This document shows, piece after piece, positions 26,087-34,435 of a stretch of 64,000 nucleotides of DNA. Origin of the DNA: Falsiroseomonas oleicola (GTDB lineage Bacteria; Pseudomonadota; Alphaproteobacteria; Acetobacterales; Acetobacteraceae). The notes under the pieces were generated by a model. The model saw only the letters and a program-made list of their open reading frames with translations, made no database searches and was not told the origin of the DNA. The stretch lies in assembly GCF_019029495.1 (NCBI RefSeq), contig NZ_JAERQM010000001.1:124001-188000 (forward strand), given 5' to 3'. How positions within the stretch are numbered: the first letter of the stretch is position 1; each line of letters opens with the position of its first letter. The translations under genes were made by a program, and so were the position numbers.

Positions 26087-26514
26087 TCTGGATCCTGATC
26101 GGCCTCGTGGCGCTGGGCGCGGAACTGCTTTTGCCGGGTGTCTACATCCTCTGGGCCGGGCTGGCCGCCGTGGGCACCGGGCTTCTGATCCTCGCCATGG
26201 GTGATCTCGGCTTCGGGCTGGATGTGGCGGCATTCCTGGCGCTGTTGGCCCTTGGCATCGCTACCTCGCTGCTGCTGCGACGCTTTCGCAGGCCGGCGGC
26301 GGAGGTAAACGTGCCGGAATCCGGGCTGGCCGGCCGCATCGCCACCCTGGTCCGGGGGAGCGACGGGACGCTGCGTGTGCGCCTGGGTGACAGCGAATGG
26401 CCGGCGCGCCTGCCGCCCGGCATCCTGGCACCCCCGATCGGCGCTTCCGTGCGTGTGGTGGCTGTGGAGGGGGTGGTGTTGGTGGTGCGTCCCGATGGCG
26501 GTCGAGTTGGCTGA
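26071..26514 (+). CDS. NfeD-like membrane protein, short form
   Basis: 147 residues: three hydrophobic helices (LIWILIGLVALGAELLLPGVYILWAGLAAVGTGLLIL and FGLDVAAFLALLALGIATSLLL), then a soluble OB-fold tail (GLAGRIATLVRGSDGTLRVRLGDSEWPAR and GASVRVVAVEGVVLVV). This is the NfeD1b layout that partners SPFH proteins; the protease part of long NfeD is absent. The GTG start overlaps the qmcA end by 16 bp. Confidence 0.88.
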   Translation: MEPGLIWILIGLVALGAELLLPGVYILWAGLAAVGTGLLILAMGDLGFGLDVAAFLALLALGIATSLLLRRFRRPAAEVNVPESGLAGRIATLVRGSDGTLRVRLGDSEWPARLPPGILAPPIGASVRVVAVEGVVLVVRPDGGRVG

Positions 26515-26515
26515 G

Positions 26516-27226
26516 ATGATGATGTCCTCGATCCGCCGCGCCCTGTTGCTGGGCGCCCTGCTGCTGCCCTGCCCCGCCTTGGCCGCGCCCGACCCGCTGG
26601 AGGGCTGGAACAGGCAGGTCCACGGGTTCAACCGCCTCGCCCAGGACTGGGTGCTGAACCCGATCACGACGGCCTATGTCACCCACACCCCGGCATCGCT
26701 ACGCCAGGGCATCGCCAATGCCTTCGCCAATCTGCGGGAGCCGCTGACCGCGCTGACCGGCCTGGCGGCGGGTGATCTCGACCTCGCCTGGCATGCCACC
26801 GCGCGCTTCGGCATCAATTCCAGCCTGGGCTGGGGCGGGATTCGGGATGCCGCGGCGGAACGGGGCTGGACGCGCCGCGCGGCGATGCCGGCGGATGCGC
26901 TCTGCGCCTGGGGCGTGCCAAGCGGACCCTATGTGGTGCTGCCGATCCTCGGCCCCTCCACCCTGCGTGACGCCGGTGCGCTGCTGGCCAGCAGCACGGG
27001 CCTCGCCCATGTGCTGGGCCCGCAGGTTTTCCTGCCCTGGCGCGGTGGTGACCTGCTTGTGGAATACAGCGCCATCGCGCCGGAGATCGGCCGGGTGGAG
27101 GCCAGCGCGCTCGACCCCTATGCGGTCTATCGCAGTGCCTATCTCCAGCGCCGCGCCGCGGCCTGCGCGCCCGACCGCGCCGCCATCGCGGCGGCCGAGG
27201 CGGCGGAGCTGGCAGAGGCGGATTGA
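26516..27226 (+). CDS. mlaA: MlaA/VacJ family phospholipid-transport protein
   Basis: 236 residues. DPLEGWNRQVHGFN, PASLRQGIANAFANLREPLTALTGLAAGD, RFGINSSLGWGGIRDAAAERG, GVPSGPYVVLPILGPSTLRDA and ALDPYAVYRSAYL are the MlaA signatures. MlaA removes misplaced phospholipid from the outer leaflet of the outer membrane and hands it to MlaC. The signal peptide ends ALA-APDP; its only Cys sits in LLPCP, a poor lipobox, so it may be cut by signal peptidase I instead of lipidated. Three ATGs occur in a row (26516, 26519, 26522). No mlaBCDEF is nearby. Confidence 0.88.
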   Translation: MMMSSIRRALLLGALLLPCPALAAPDPLEGWNRQVHGFNRLAQDWVLNPITTAYVTHTPASLRQGIANAFANLREPLTALTGLAAGDLDLAWHATARFGINSSLGWGGIRDAAAERGWTRRAAMPADALCAWGVPSGPYVVLPILGPSTLRDAGALLASSTGLAHVLGPQVFLPWRGGDLLVEYSAIAPEIGRVEASALDPYAVYRSAYLQRRAAACAPDRAAIAAAEAAELAEAD

Positions 27227-27396
27227 CCAACGCACGCCACGGTCGATGGGGCGATCCCGCGGCACGGCCGTTGGCGTTGGGAGCGTATAATGCAGGCCGC
27301 CGCGCACCTCCTGGCTTGAAGCCATCGCGCAACCCGGCATAGCCTCCCTCCAAGCCCCCGGGAGCAACCTGGGGGCAGAGGAGGAGAGACGATCCC

Positions 27397-28386
27397 ATGA
27401 GCCTGCTGTCCCGCCGTTCCCTTTTGGCCGCCAGCGGCGCCGCGCTGGCCACCCCGCTGGCCGCGCCCGCACTTGGCCAGGCCAACTGGCCCTCGCGCCC
27501 GATCCAGCTTCTTGTCCCCTGGGGCGCCGGCGGCGGCACGGATGCCACCGCGCGAATCGTCGGCAGCCTGCTGGAACGGGACCTCGGCCAGCCGGTGAAT
27601 GTGGTGAACCGCACGGGCGGCTCGGGCGTCGTCGGCCATTCCGCCATCGCGACCGCGCAGCCGGATGGATACACCATCGGCATGATCACGGTGGAAATCA
27701 CCATGATGCACTGGCAGGGGCTGACCCAGCTCAACCCCGGCTCCTACACCCCGCTCGCGCTGATGAATTCCGATCCGCCCGGCGTGCAGGTGAAGGCCGA
27801 TTCGCCCTACCAGGACATCAAGGCGCTGGCGGACGCCATCAAGGCGCGGCCGGCCGGCACCTTCAAGGCGAGCGGCACCGGCCAGGGCGGCATCTGGCAC
27901 CTAGCCCTTGTCGGCTGGCTTCAGGCCATGGGGCTGAAGGGCGACCATGTGCGCTGGGTGCCTTCCAACGGCGCGGCGCCGGCGATGCAGGAACTGGCGG
28001 CGGGCGGTGTCGACATCGTCACCTGCTCGGTGCCGGAGGCGCGCGCCATGCTCGATGCCGGCCGGGCCAAGTCGCTGGCGATCATGGCGCCGGCGCGCAA
28101 CCCGATGTTCGCCCAGGTGCCCACGCTGAACGAGACGCTGGGCATCAACTACTCGGTCGGCGCCTGGCGCGGCATCGCGGCCCCCAGGAACCTGCCGGCG
28201 CCGATCGCCCAGCGCTTCGGCACCGCGCTGAAGAAGGTCTATGACAGCGCCGAGTTCAAGGACTTCATGACCCAGCGTGGCTTCGGCACCGTCTGGCAGG
28301 ACGCGAACGGCTTCGCCAGCTTCATGGCCGAGGGCGATCGCGCCATGGGCGAGGCGATGCGCGGCGCGGGCCTGGCGCGCGGCTGA
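27397..28386 (+). CDS. tctC: Tripartite tricarboxylate transporter binding protein (Bug)
   Basis: 329 residues. The signal peptide SRRSLLAASGAALATPLAAPALG has an RR pair. Bug motifs: RPIQLLVPWGAGGGTDATARIV, VNVVNRTGGSGVVGHSAIATAQPDGYTIG, HVRWVPSNGAAPAMQELAAGGVDIV and FAQVPTLNETLG. First gene of a complete tctCBA operon and presumably its periplasmic receptor. GAGGAGAGA lies 7-8 nt upstream. An isolated TATAAT occurs at 27286-27291 without a good -35. Confidence 0.93.
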   Translation: MSLLSRRSLLAASGAALATPLAAPALGQANWPSRPIQLLVPWGAGGGTDATARIVGSLLERDLGQPVNVVNRTGGSGVVGHSAIATAQPDGYTIGMITVEITMMHWQGLTQLNPGSYTPLALMNSDPPGVQVKADSPYQDIKALADAIKARPAGTFKASGTGQGGIWHLALVGWLQAMGLKGDHVRWVPSNGAAPAMQELAAGGVDIVTCSVPEARAMLDAGRAKSLAIMAPARNPMFAQVPTLNETLGINYSVGAWRGIAAPRNLPAPIAQRFGTALKKVYDSAEFKDFMTQRGFGTVWQDANGFASFMAEGDRAMGEAMRGAGLARG

Positions 28387-28394
28387 TCCCCCGG

Positions 28395-28413
28395 GGGGCG
28401 GCGCCGCCGCCCC
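28395..28413 (+). promoter_or_regulatory. Intercistronic stem-loop between tctC and tctB
   Basis: GGGGCGGC (28395-28402) pairs with GCCGCCCC (28406-28413) around GCC, 8 bp after the tctC stop. The position matches the dctP-dctQ hairpin. It may stabilise receptor mRNA or limit readthrough into the permease genes (inference). Confidence 0.5.
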
Positions 28414-28444
28414 TTCTGCTTCGCGGCGTCCGGAAGGGCTGGCC

Positions 28445-28909
28445 ATGCGTATGAACGATGCCCTTCTGGGCGCGATCCTGCTGGGATTCGCGGGGTGGGT
28501 CTGGTGGCTCACCAGCTTCTTCCCCGCCTTCCCTGGCCAGGATTATGGGCCGAACCTGTTCCCGCGCATCCTCGCCGCGGGAATCGGCCTGTGCGCGCTG
28601 GTGCTGCTGATGCGCGGTCTGCGGAACCGGGCGCCGCTGCTGACGGTGGAGGGCTGGGTGGTGGAGCCCGCCCGGCTGACCTCCTTCCTGCTGATCCCTG
28701 GCGCCGCGCTGGCCTATATCCTGGTCTCGGAGCCGCTCGGCTTCATCCCCACCGCCTTCCTGCTGCTGCTCGGCCTGTCGCTGTGGTTCCGCGCCAGGCC
28801 GGCGGTGGCACTGCCTGTCTCCGCGGGGATGACGCTGCTGGTGCATTGGTTCTTTGCCGGGCTGATGCGCGTGCCGCTGCCGCGCGGCATCCTCGACAGC
28901 GTATTGTGA
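28445..28909 (+). CDS. tctB: Tripartite tricarboxylate transporter small permease
   Basis: 154 residues with four predicted membrane helices, including LLGAILLGFAGWVWWLTSFFP, FPRILAAGIGLCALVLLM, LLIPGAALAYILVSEPLGFIPTAFLLLLGLSL and VSAGMTLLVHWFFAGLM. PAFPGQDYGPNLFPRIL and EPLGFIPTAFLLL are TctB-like. It forms the membrane complex with TctA, whose gene starts 11 bp on. Confidence 0.88.
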   Translation: MRMNDALLGAILLGFAGWVWWLTSFFPAFPGQDYGPNLFPRILAAGIGLCALVLLMRGLRNRAPLLTVEGWVVEPARLTSFLLIPGAALAYILVSEPLGFIPTAFLLLLGLSLWFRARPAVALPVSAGMTLLVHWFFAGLMRVPLPRGILDSVL

Positions 28910-28919
28910 GGACCGGCTG

Positions 28920-30413
28920 ATGGACGCGCTGATGCAGGCCTTCGGGCTGGTCTTCGACCCCTTTGTGCTGGCCGTCATCGGCCTGTCCGCCATTTTCGGC
29001 ATGTTCGTCGGCGCCATGCCGGGGCTGACCGCCACCATGGCCACGGCGCTGCTGGTGCCGGTCACCTTCTTCATGCCGCCGGTGCCGGCACTCGGTGCCA
29101 TCGTCACCGCGACCACCATGGCGATCTTCGCCGGCGACATCCCCGGCGCCATGCTGCGCATGCCGGGCACACCGGCTTCCGCGGCCTATGCGGATGAATC
29201 CTACGCCATGACGCAGAAGGGGCAGTTGAACCTCTGCATGGGCGTGAACCTTGTGTTCTCGGTGGGCGGCGGACTGATTGGCGTGGCGGTTCTTATCGCC
29301 TTCGCGCCGATGCTGGCGGAAGTCGCCATCAACTTCTCATCCTATGAGTATTTCTGGCTGGCCTGCCTCGGCCTGACCTGCGCCGTCTTCATGTCCAACG
29401 CCGACCCGGTGAAGGGCTTTCTGTCGCTGTTCTTCGGGCTGCTGCTGGCGACCGTGGGCATCGACCCGGCGGCCGGCTTCCCGCGCTTCACCTTCGACGA
29501 CGTGAACCTGATGGGCGGCGTCAACTTCATCGCCACCATGATCGGCATGTTCGCGGTGAGCGAGTTGATGCGCGGCGCAGTGACGGTGGATGCGACGACC
29601 AAGGTGGTCGCCCAGGCTGTGGGCAATCTGTTTCGTGGGATTGGCGGCGTGTTCCGGCGCTACTGGCTGAACTTCCTGCGCGGCAGCTTCATTGGCACCG
29701 CCATCGGCGCCCTTCCCGGCGCCGGCGCCGATATCGCCGCCTGGATCAGCTACGCCGTCTCCAAGCGATTCTCGAAGCAGCCGGAGAAGTTCGGCACGGG
29801 GGAGGTGGAGGGTATTGTCGATGCGACCTCCGCCAACAATTCGGCCCTCGGCAGCGCCTGGATTCCGGCCCTGGTCTTCGGCATTCCGGGTGATTCGATC
29901 ACGGCGATCGTCATCGGTGTGCTCTACATGAAGGGCATGAATCCCGGGCCCACGGTGTTCCAGGAGAACCCGCAGCTCATCTATTCCGTGTTCCTGATCT
30001 TCATCCTGGCCAACCTCATCATGCTGCCTCTGGGCTGGGTCGCGATCAAATCCGCGCGGCAGATCCTGCGCGTGCCGCGCAACCTGCTGTTGCCGGTGAT
30101 CCTGCTGTTCTGCCTGGTCGGCAGCTTCGCCATGACCAACAGCCTGTATGGCGTGGTGCTGATGCTGTGCATGGGCATCCTCGGCTGGATCATGGAGGAG
30201 CACGGCATCCCCATCGCGCCGCTGATCCTGGGCCTGGTGCTGGGGGAACTGCTGGAACAGACCTTCGTGCAATCCATGATAAAGGCCGATGGCGACTACC
30301 TGGATTTCTTCAGCCGCCCGATCGCCGGTGTGCTCGGCGTTGTCACCCTGACGATCTGGCTGGTGATGCTGGCGCGCGGTTTCCGACGGGGGCCGGTGGC
30401 AGCCCCCGCCTGA
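28920..30413 (+). CDS. tctA: Tripartite tricarboxylate transporter large permease
   Basis: 497 residues, highly hydrophobic. TctA motifs: GMFVGAMPGLTATMATALLVPVTFFM, GDIPGAMLRMPGTPASAAYADESYAM, the second repeat FIGTAIGALPGAGADIAAWISYAVSKR, EGIVDATSANNSALGSAWIPALVFGIPGDSITAIVIG and EEHGIPIAPLILGLVLGELLEQTFVQSM. It is the transport channel of the system. It is 11 bp after tctB, completing the operon. Confidence 0.95.
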   Translation: MDALMQAFGLVFDPFVLAVIGLSAIFGMFVGAMPGLTATMATALLVPVTFFMPPVPALGAIVTATTMAIFAGDIPGAMLRMPGTPASAAYADESYAMTQKGQLNLCMGVNLVFSVGGGLIGVAVLIAFAPMLAEVAINFSSYEYFWLACLGLTCAVFMSNADPVKGFLSLFFGLLLATVGIDPAAGFPRFTFDDVNLMGGVNFIATMIGMFAVSELMRGAVTVDATTKVVAQAVGNLFRGIGGVFRRYWLNFLRGSFIGTAIGALPGAGADIAAWISYAVSKRFSKQPEKFGTGEVEGIVDATSANNSALGSAWIPALVFGIPGDSITAIVIGVLYMKGMNPGPTVFQENPQLIYSVFLIFILANLIMLPLGWVAIKSARQILRVPRNLLLPVILLFCLVGSFAMTNSLYGVVLMLCMGILGWIMEEHGIPIAPLILGLVLGELLEQTFVQSMIKADGDYLDFFSRPIAGVLGVVTLTIWLVMLARGFRRGPVAAPA

Positions 30414-30422
30414 CACCCGCCG

Positions 30423-31382
30423 TCAGTCGATCCGCGCCCCGCTGACACGCACCGCCTCGCCCCATTTCTGCGCCTCTGCGCGCAGGAAGGTGGCGAAGCG
30501 GTCGGGGCCCATGCCGATGGCGATGCTGCCATCCGCTGTCGTGCGTGCCCGGAAGGCCGGGTCCTCCAGCGCCTGACGCACCGCGGCATCGACCCGGGTG
30601 ATCGCATCCACCGGCGTGCCAGTTGGCGCCATCAGCGCGAACCAGGAGGTGAGGTCAAAGCCCGGCAGGGTCTCCGCCATGGTCGGCACTTGCGGCAGCG
30701 CGTGGTTGCGCGCGGCGGAGGTCACGGCCAGGCCCTTCAGCTTCCCGGCCTTCACCAGCTCCGTCGCCGTGGCAAGCGTCGGGAAGCCGAACTGCACCTG
30801 GCCGGACATGACATTGTTGACGATGTCGGGCGCGCCCCGGAAGGGCACATGCACCGCCTGCACCTGGGCGCTGGCCTTGAACATCTCCGCCGCCAGATGG
30901 GCGCCGGAGCCATTGCCGCCGGAGGCGTAGTTCTGGTCCGGTCGCGCCTTCAGGCCCTCGATCAGCGCGGCCGTGCTGACGGGGCCGTTGGACGGCACGA
31001 TCAGCAGATGCGGCATGGCGAAGGCGACATTCACCGGGGCGAAATCGCGGAAGGCGTCATAGCCCAGGGTGCGGCTGGTCAGCGCCGGGTTGATGACCAG
31101 GGAGTTGGTGCCGAGCAGGAAGGTGTAGCCATCCGGCGCGGCGCGGGCGCCGGCCTCGAAGCCGATATTGCCCCCTGCCCCGCCACGGTTCTCGACCACC
31201 ATCGGCTGGCCCAGGCTGGCGCCGATGCGCTCGGCGAGTTGCCTGGCAATGACATCGGGCGCGCTGCCGGGAATGAAGGGCACCAGCAGCCGCACCGTCC
31301 GCGCCGGCCAGGCGGGCTGCGCCCGCAGCGCGGGGGCGGCCAGCAGCCCGGCGCCGACCGCCAGCAAAAGGCGACGTTGCAT
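30423..31382 (-). CDS. Bug-family substrate-binding protein (orphan)
   Basis: 319 residues, convergent with tctA. Signal peptide RRLLLAVGAGLLAAPALRA; Bug core RTVRLLVPFIPGSAPDVIARQLA, MVVENRGGAGGNIGFEAGARAAPDGYTFLLG, VHVPFRGAPDIVNNVMSGQVQFGF, LPQVPTMAETLPGFDLTSWFALMAPTG and FLRAEAQKWGEAVR. It could feed the neighbouring TctAB or another permease. It diverges from the MaoC-like gene. GGAGGGA lies upstream of the ATG. Confidence 0.9.
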   Translation of the reverse strand: MQRRLLLAVGAGLLAAPALRAQPAWPARTVRLLVPFIPGSAPDVIARQLAERIGASLGQPMVVENRGGAGGNIGFEAGARAAPDGYTFLLGTNSLVINPALTSRTLGYDAFRDFAPVNVAFAMPHLLIVPSNGPVSTAALIEGLKARPDQNYASGGNGSGAHLAAEMFKASAQVQAVHVPFRGAPDIVNNVMSGQVQFGFPTLATATELVKAGKLKGLAVTSAARNHALPQVPTMAETLPGFDLTSWFALMAPTGTPVDAITRVDAAVRQALEDPAFRARTTADGSIAIGMGPDRFATFLRAEAQKWGEAVRVSGARID

Positions 31383-31468
31383 GCGTTCCCTCCATTTCGT
31401 TGCTTGGGAGGAAGGCTAGGCGACGCCGCCGGCTGGCCGCAAGCGAAGCGCGTGGATAGGCTGAAGAA

Positions 31469-31912
31469 ATGACACCGCTCAGCTCCCTCGACGACCTCCG
31501 CCCCGGCCAGGAATTTGACCTGGGCACCTTCAGCCTGCCGCGCGCGGAGGTGCTGGCCTTCGCCAGCCGCTACGACCCGCAGTATTTCCACCTGGATGAG
31601 GCTGCGGCGAAGGATTCGCTGTTTGGCGGGCTGGTGGCCAGCGGCTTGCACACGCTCTCTGCCACCGTCGGCCAGTTGGTGCGCAGCGGGCTGATCTCGA
31701 ACATCAACCTGGCCGGCAGCGACATGACCATCGCCTGGCCCGCACCCCTGGCGCCGGAGGAGGAGGTGCGCTTCCTGCTGCGGGTGGAGGAGGTCCGCCC
31801 CTCCCGCAGCAAGCCGGAGATGGGAATCGCCAAGCTGCGCTACCGGGTCAGCAAGGTGGCCGACGACACGCTGGTGCTGGACGTGCTGTGTACGCATTTC
31901 ATGAGGCGCTGA
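31469..31912 (+). CDS. MaoC-like hydratase/dehydratase
   Basis: 147 residues of the hotdog (R)-hydratase family. LRPGQEFDLGTFSLPRAEVLAFASRYDPQYFHLDEAAAKDSLFGGLVASGLHTLSATVGQL contains the hydratase-2 Asp-x(4-5)-His pattern (YDPQYFHLD) and the GLVASGLHT loop. It hydrates or dehydrates an acyl-CoA or related substrate. Divergent from the orphan Bug gene. Followed by a string of palindromes. Confidence 0.85.
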   Translation: MTPLSSLDDLRPGQEFDLGTFSLPRAEVLAFASRYDPQYFHLDEAAAKDSLFGGLVASGLHTLSATVGQLVRSGLISNINLAGSDMTIAWPAPLAPEEEVRFLLRVEEVRPSRSKPEMGIAKLRYRVSKVADDTLVLDVLCTHFMRR

Positions 31913-31954
31913 CCAACGCCACTGCGACGGACCTGCGCCCACCGCTGGCGGACG

Positions 31955-32070
31955 GGCGGCCGGATGGCCGCCGCCGCTTATGGGTCATGCCGAAGGCATG
32001 TCACGGCACTGCCGTGACGCCAAGGAAATCGGAGGTTTCCGCGTCACGGCGCAGGCGTGCCTCCGGCACG
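31955..32070. repeat. String of short perfect hairpins downstream of the MaoC-like gene
   Basis: Five palindromes lie in the 274-bp gap before fusA: GGCGGCC-GGAT-GGCCGCC (31955-31972), CATGCC-GAA-GGCATG (31986-32000), GTCACGGC-ACT-GCCGTGAC (32000-32018), GGAAA-N7-TTTCC (32024-32040) and CGTGCC-TCC-GGCACG (32056-32070). Most loops are 3-4 nt. The order of a strong hairpin then GCCAA and a second hairpin recalls the 21-kb element, so this may be a diverged relative. Terminator or mRNA-end function is possible. Confidence 0.6.
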
Positions 32071-32130
32071 ACCGACTGAGGGTGGCCCGGAGCGGTCACA
32101 CGGAGGGGCCGTTGGCATGAGCCCGAATCA

Positions 32131-32164
32131 CAAGCGGCGCGGAGGTTGCCCTCCGCGCCGCTTG
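32131..32164 (-). terminator. fusA terminator hairpin
   Basis: A perfect 15-bp stem: CAAGCGGCGCGGAGG (32131-32145) with its reverse complement (32150-32164) around TTGC. It lies 23 bp past the fusA stop. No T-run follows on the minus strand, as is common in GC-rich genomes. It could also stop rightward transcription from the MaoC-like gene. Confidence 0.7.
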
Positions 32165-32186
32165 CCGCCCGCCGATCCTGGAAGGA

Positions 32187-34268
32187 TCAGGCAGACTTCT
32201 TCATGATTTCCTCGGCAACGTTGCGCGGCACCGGGTCGTAGTGGTGGAACTGCATCGAGAAGCTGGCGCGGCCCTTGGTCATGCCGCGCAGGTTCGAGAT
32301 GTAGCCGAACATTTCCTTCAGCGGCACATGCGCCCGCACGATGACCGAGGTGCCGGCCATGTCCTGGGACTGGATGACGCCACGGCGGCGGTTCAGGTCG
32401 CCGACGACGTCGCCGACATGGTCGGACGGCGTGGTGACTTCCACGTCCATGATCGGCTCCAGGATCACCGGGCCGGCCTTCTTCATGCCTTCGCGGAAGC
32501 AGGCCTTGGCGGCGATTTCGAAGGCCAGGGCCGACGAGTCGACGTCGTGGTACTTGCCGTCCACCAGGGTGTACTTGAAGTCCACCGTCGGGAAGCCAGC
32601 CAGCACGCCGGTATCGGCCTGCACCTTGATGCCCTTTTCCACCGCCGGGATGTATTCGCGCGGCACCGAGCCACCGGTCGTGCCGTTGACGAACTCGACG
32701 CCCTCGGTGCGCTCCTTCGGCTCGAAGACGATCTTGACTTCGGCGTACTGGCCCGAGCCACCCGACTGCTTCTTGTGGGTGTAGGTCTCGGTGTGGCTCT
32801 TCGTGATCGTCTCACGATAGGCCACCTGCGGCGCGCCGATATGCGCATCCACGCCGTATTCGCGCATCAGGCGGTCGACGATGATCTCAAGGTGCAGCTC
32901 GCCCATGCCGGACAGGATGGTCTGGCCGGTCTCCTGGTCCGTGCGCAGGCGCAGGCTGGGGTCCTCGCCCGCCAGCTTCTGCAGGCCGAGCGTCATCTTC
33001 TCGACGCCCTCCTTGGTCTTCGGCTCGACGGAGATGTCGATGACCGGCACCGGGAAGGCCATGCGCTCCAGGATCACCGGGTCGTCGTTAGACGCCAGCG
33101 TGTCACCCGTGCCCGTGTCCTTCAACCCGACGAAGGCCGCGATGTCGCCGGCGAAGACTTCCTTGATTTCCTCGCGCTTGTCGGCGTGCATCTGGAACAT
33201 GCGGCCGATGCGCTCGCGGCTGTTCTTCGTGGTGTTCTGCACCATGTCGCCCTGGCGCAGCGTGCCGCGATAGACGCGCACGAAGGTCAGGTTGCCGTAC
33301 TTGTCGTTGATGATCTTGAAGGCGAGGCCGGCGAAGGGCGCGTCCGGATCGGCCGGGATCGAGCGGCGGTCCTGCGTCTCGTCCATGCCCTCGTCCGGCG
33401 CGACCTTGATGCCGGGCACGTCGATCGGGCTCGGCAGGTAGTCCAGCACGGCATCGAGCAGCGGCTGCACGCCCTTGTTCTTGAAGGCGGTGCCGCACAG
33501 CACCGGGCGGAACTCGCCGCTGATCGTGCCCTTCTTGATGCACTTCTTCAGCGTCTCCACGGAGACGTCGCCGTCCGCGAAGTATTCCTCCATCGCCGTC
33601 TCGTCGATGCCGACGGCGGTGTCGACCAGCTTCTGGCGGTACTCGGCGGCCTTTTCCTTCAGGTCGTCCGGAATATCCTGGTACTCGTACTGCGCGCCGA
33701 GCTCGTCACCCTTCCAGATGATGGCCTTCATCTCGACCAGGTCGACGACGCCGATGAAGGTGTCCTCGATGCCGATCGGCAGCTGCAGGGTGACCCAGTT
33801 GATGCCCAGCTTCTCGGTCAGCGTGTCCGCGGCGCGATAGAAATCGGCGCCCGTGCGGTCCAGCTTGTTGATGAAGATGATGCGCGGGACGTTGTAGCGG
33901 TCGGCCAGGCGCCAGTTCGTCTCGGACTGCGGCTGCACGCCGGCCACGCCCTCGATGATGAAGATGGCGCCGTCGAGCACGCGCAGCGACCGGTTGACCT
34001 CGATGTTGAAGTCGATGTGGCCGGGGGTGTCGATGACGTTGATGCGGTGATCCTTCCAGATCGCCGTCACGGCGGCGGAGGTGATGGTGATCCCCCGCTC
34101 GCGCTCCTGCGCCATGTAGTCCGTCGTGGTGTTGCCGTCATGGACCTCACCGATGCGGTGGGACTTGCCGGTGTAGTACAGGATCCGCTCGGTCGTGGTC
34201 GTCTTACCGGCATCGATATGCGCGGTGATGCCGATATTGCGGATCAGGGCCAGTTCAGTGCGCGCCAC
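32187..34268 (-). CDS. fusA: Elongation factor G, stand-alone and divergent copy
   Basis: 693 residues, full-length EF-G. GTPase motifs: AHIDAGKT (16-23), switch I around [16 protein letters not shown] (46-61), DTPGH (80-84) and NKLD (134-137). Domains II-V follow to the end. It catalyses ribosomal translocation or, for some paralogues, ribosome recycling. Several nearly invariant positions differ from bulk alphaproteobacterial EF-G as I remember it: TTTDYMAQE where ATMDWMEQE is usual, HIDFNIEVN for [19 protein letters not shown] for GVEPQSETVW. The usual neighbours rpsL, rpsG and tuf are absent, so this may be a second EF-G. Confidence 0.9.
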   Translation of the reverse strand: MARTELALIRNIGITAHIDAGKTTTTERILYYTGKSHRIGEVHDGNTTTDYMAQERERGITITSAAVTAIWKDHRINVIDTPGHIDFNIEVNRSLRVLDGAIFIIEGVAGVQPQSETNWRLADRYNVPRIIFINKLDRTGADFYRAADTLTEKLGINWVTLQLPIGIEDTFIGVVDLVEMKAIIWKGDELGAQYEYQDIPDDLKEKAAEYRQKLVDTAVGIDETAMEEYFADGDVSVETLKKCIKKGTISGEFRPVLCGTAFKNKGVQPLLDAVLDYLPSPIDVPGIKVAPDEGMDETQDRRSIPADPDAPFAGLAFKIINDKYGNLTFVRVYRGTLRQGDMVQNTTKNSRERIGRMFQMHADKREEIKEVFAGDIAAFVGLKDTGTGDTLASNDDPVILERMAFPVPVIDISVEPKTKEGVEKMTLGLQKLAGEDPSLRLRTDQETGQTILSGMGELHLEIIVDRLMREYGVDAHIGAPQVAYRETITKSHTETYTHKKQSGGSGQYAEVKIVFEPKERTEGVEFVNGTTGGSVPREYIPAVEKGIKVQADTGVLAGFPTVDFKYTLVDGKYHDVDSSALAFEIAAKACFREGMKKAGPVILEPIMDVEVTTPSDHVGDVVGDLNRRRGVIQSQDMAGTSVIVRAHVPLKEMFGYISNLRGMTKGRASFSMQFHHYDPVPRNVAEEIMKKSA

Positions 34269-34435
34269 GATGGGTCTCCATAGGCGAAAGCGGGTCAGCC
34301 CGCGGGCTTACGCCCGTTGCCGCCCGCGCAATGATGTCGAATATAGCTTCTCGGGCCGGGACATGCCCTCTCCGGCCGGCTTTTGCAAGCGCTGGCGCTC
34401 GCAGGACAGGGTTGCGAGCCCATTTGGCGCCGGCG

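Noticed and set aside
27286-27291. Consensus TATAAT as a promoter for tctCBA
   Set aside because: No TTGACA-like hexamer at 16-18 bp; kept only as a remark.
32241-34283. 680-codon open frame antisense to fusA
   Set aside because: Mirror of a strong conserved gene; Arg/Asp/His-rich low-complexity product, no family motif. Typical of GC-rich DNA.
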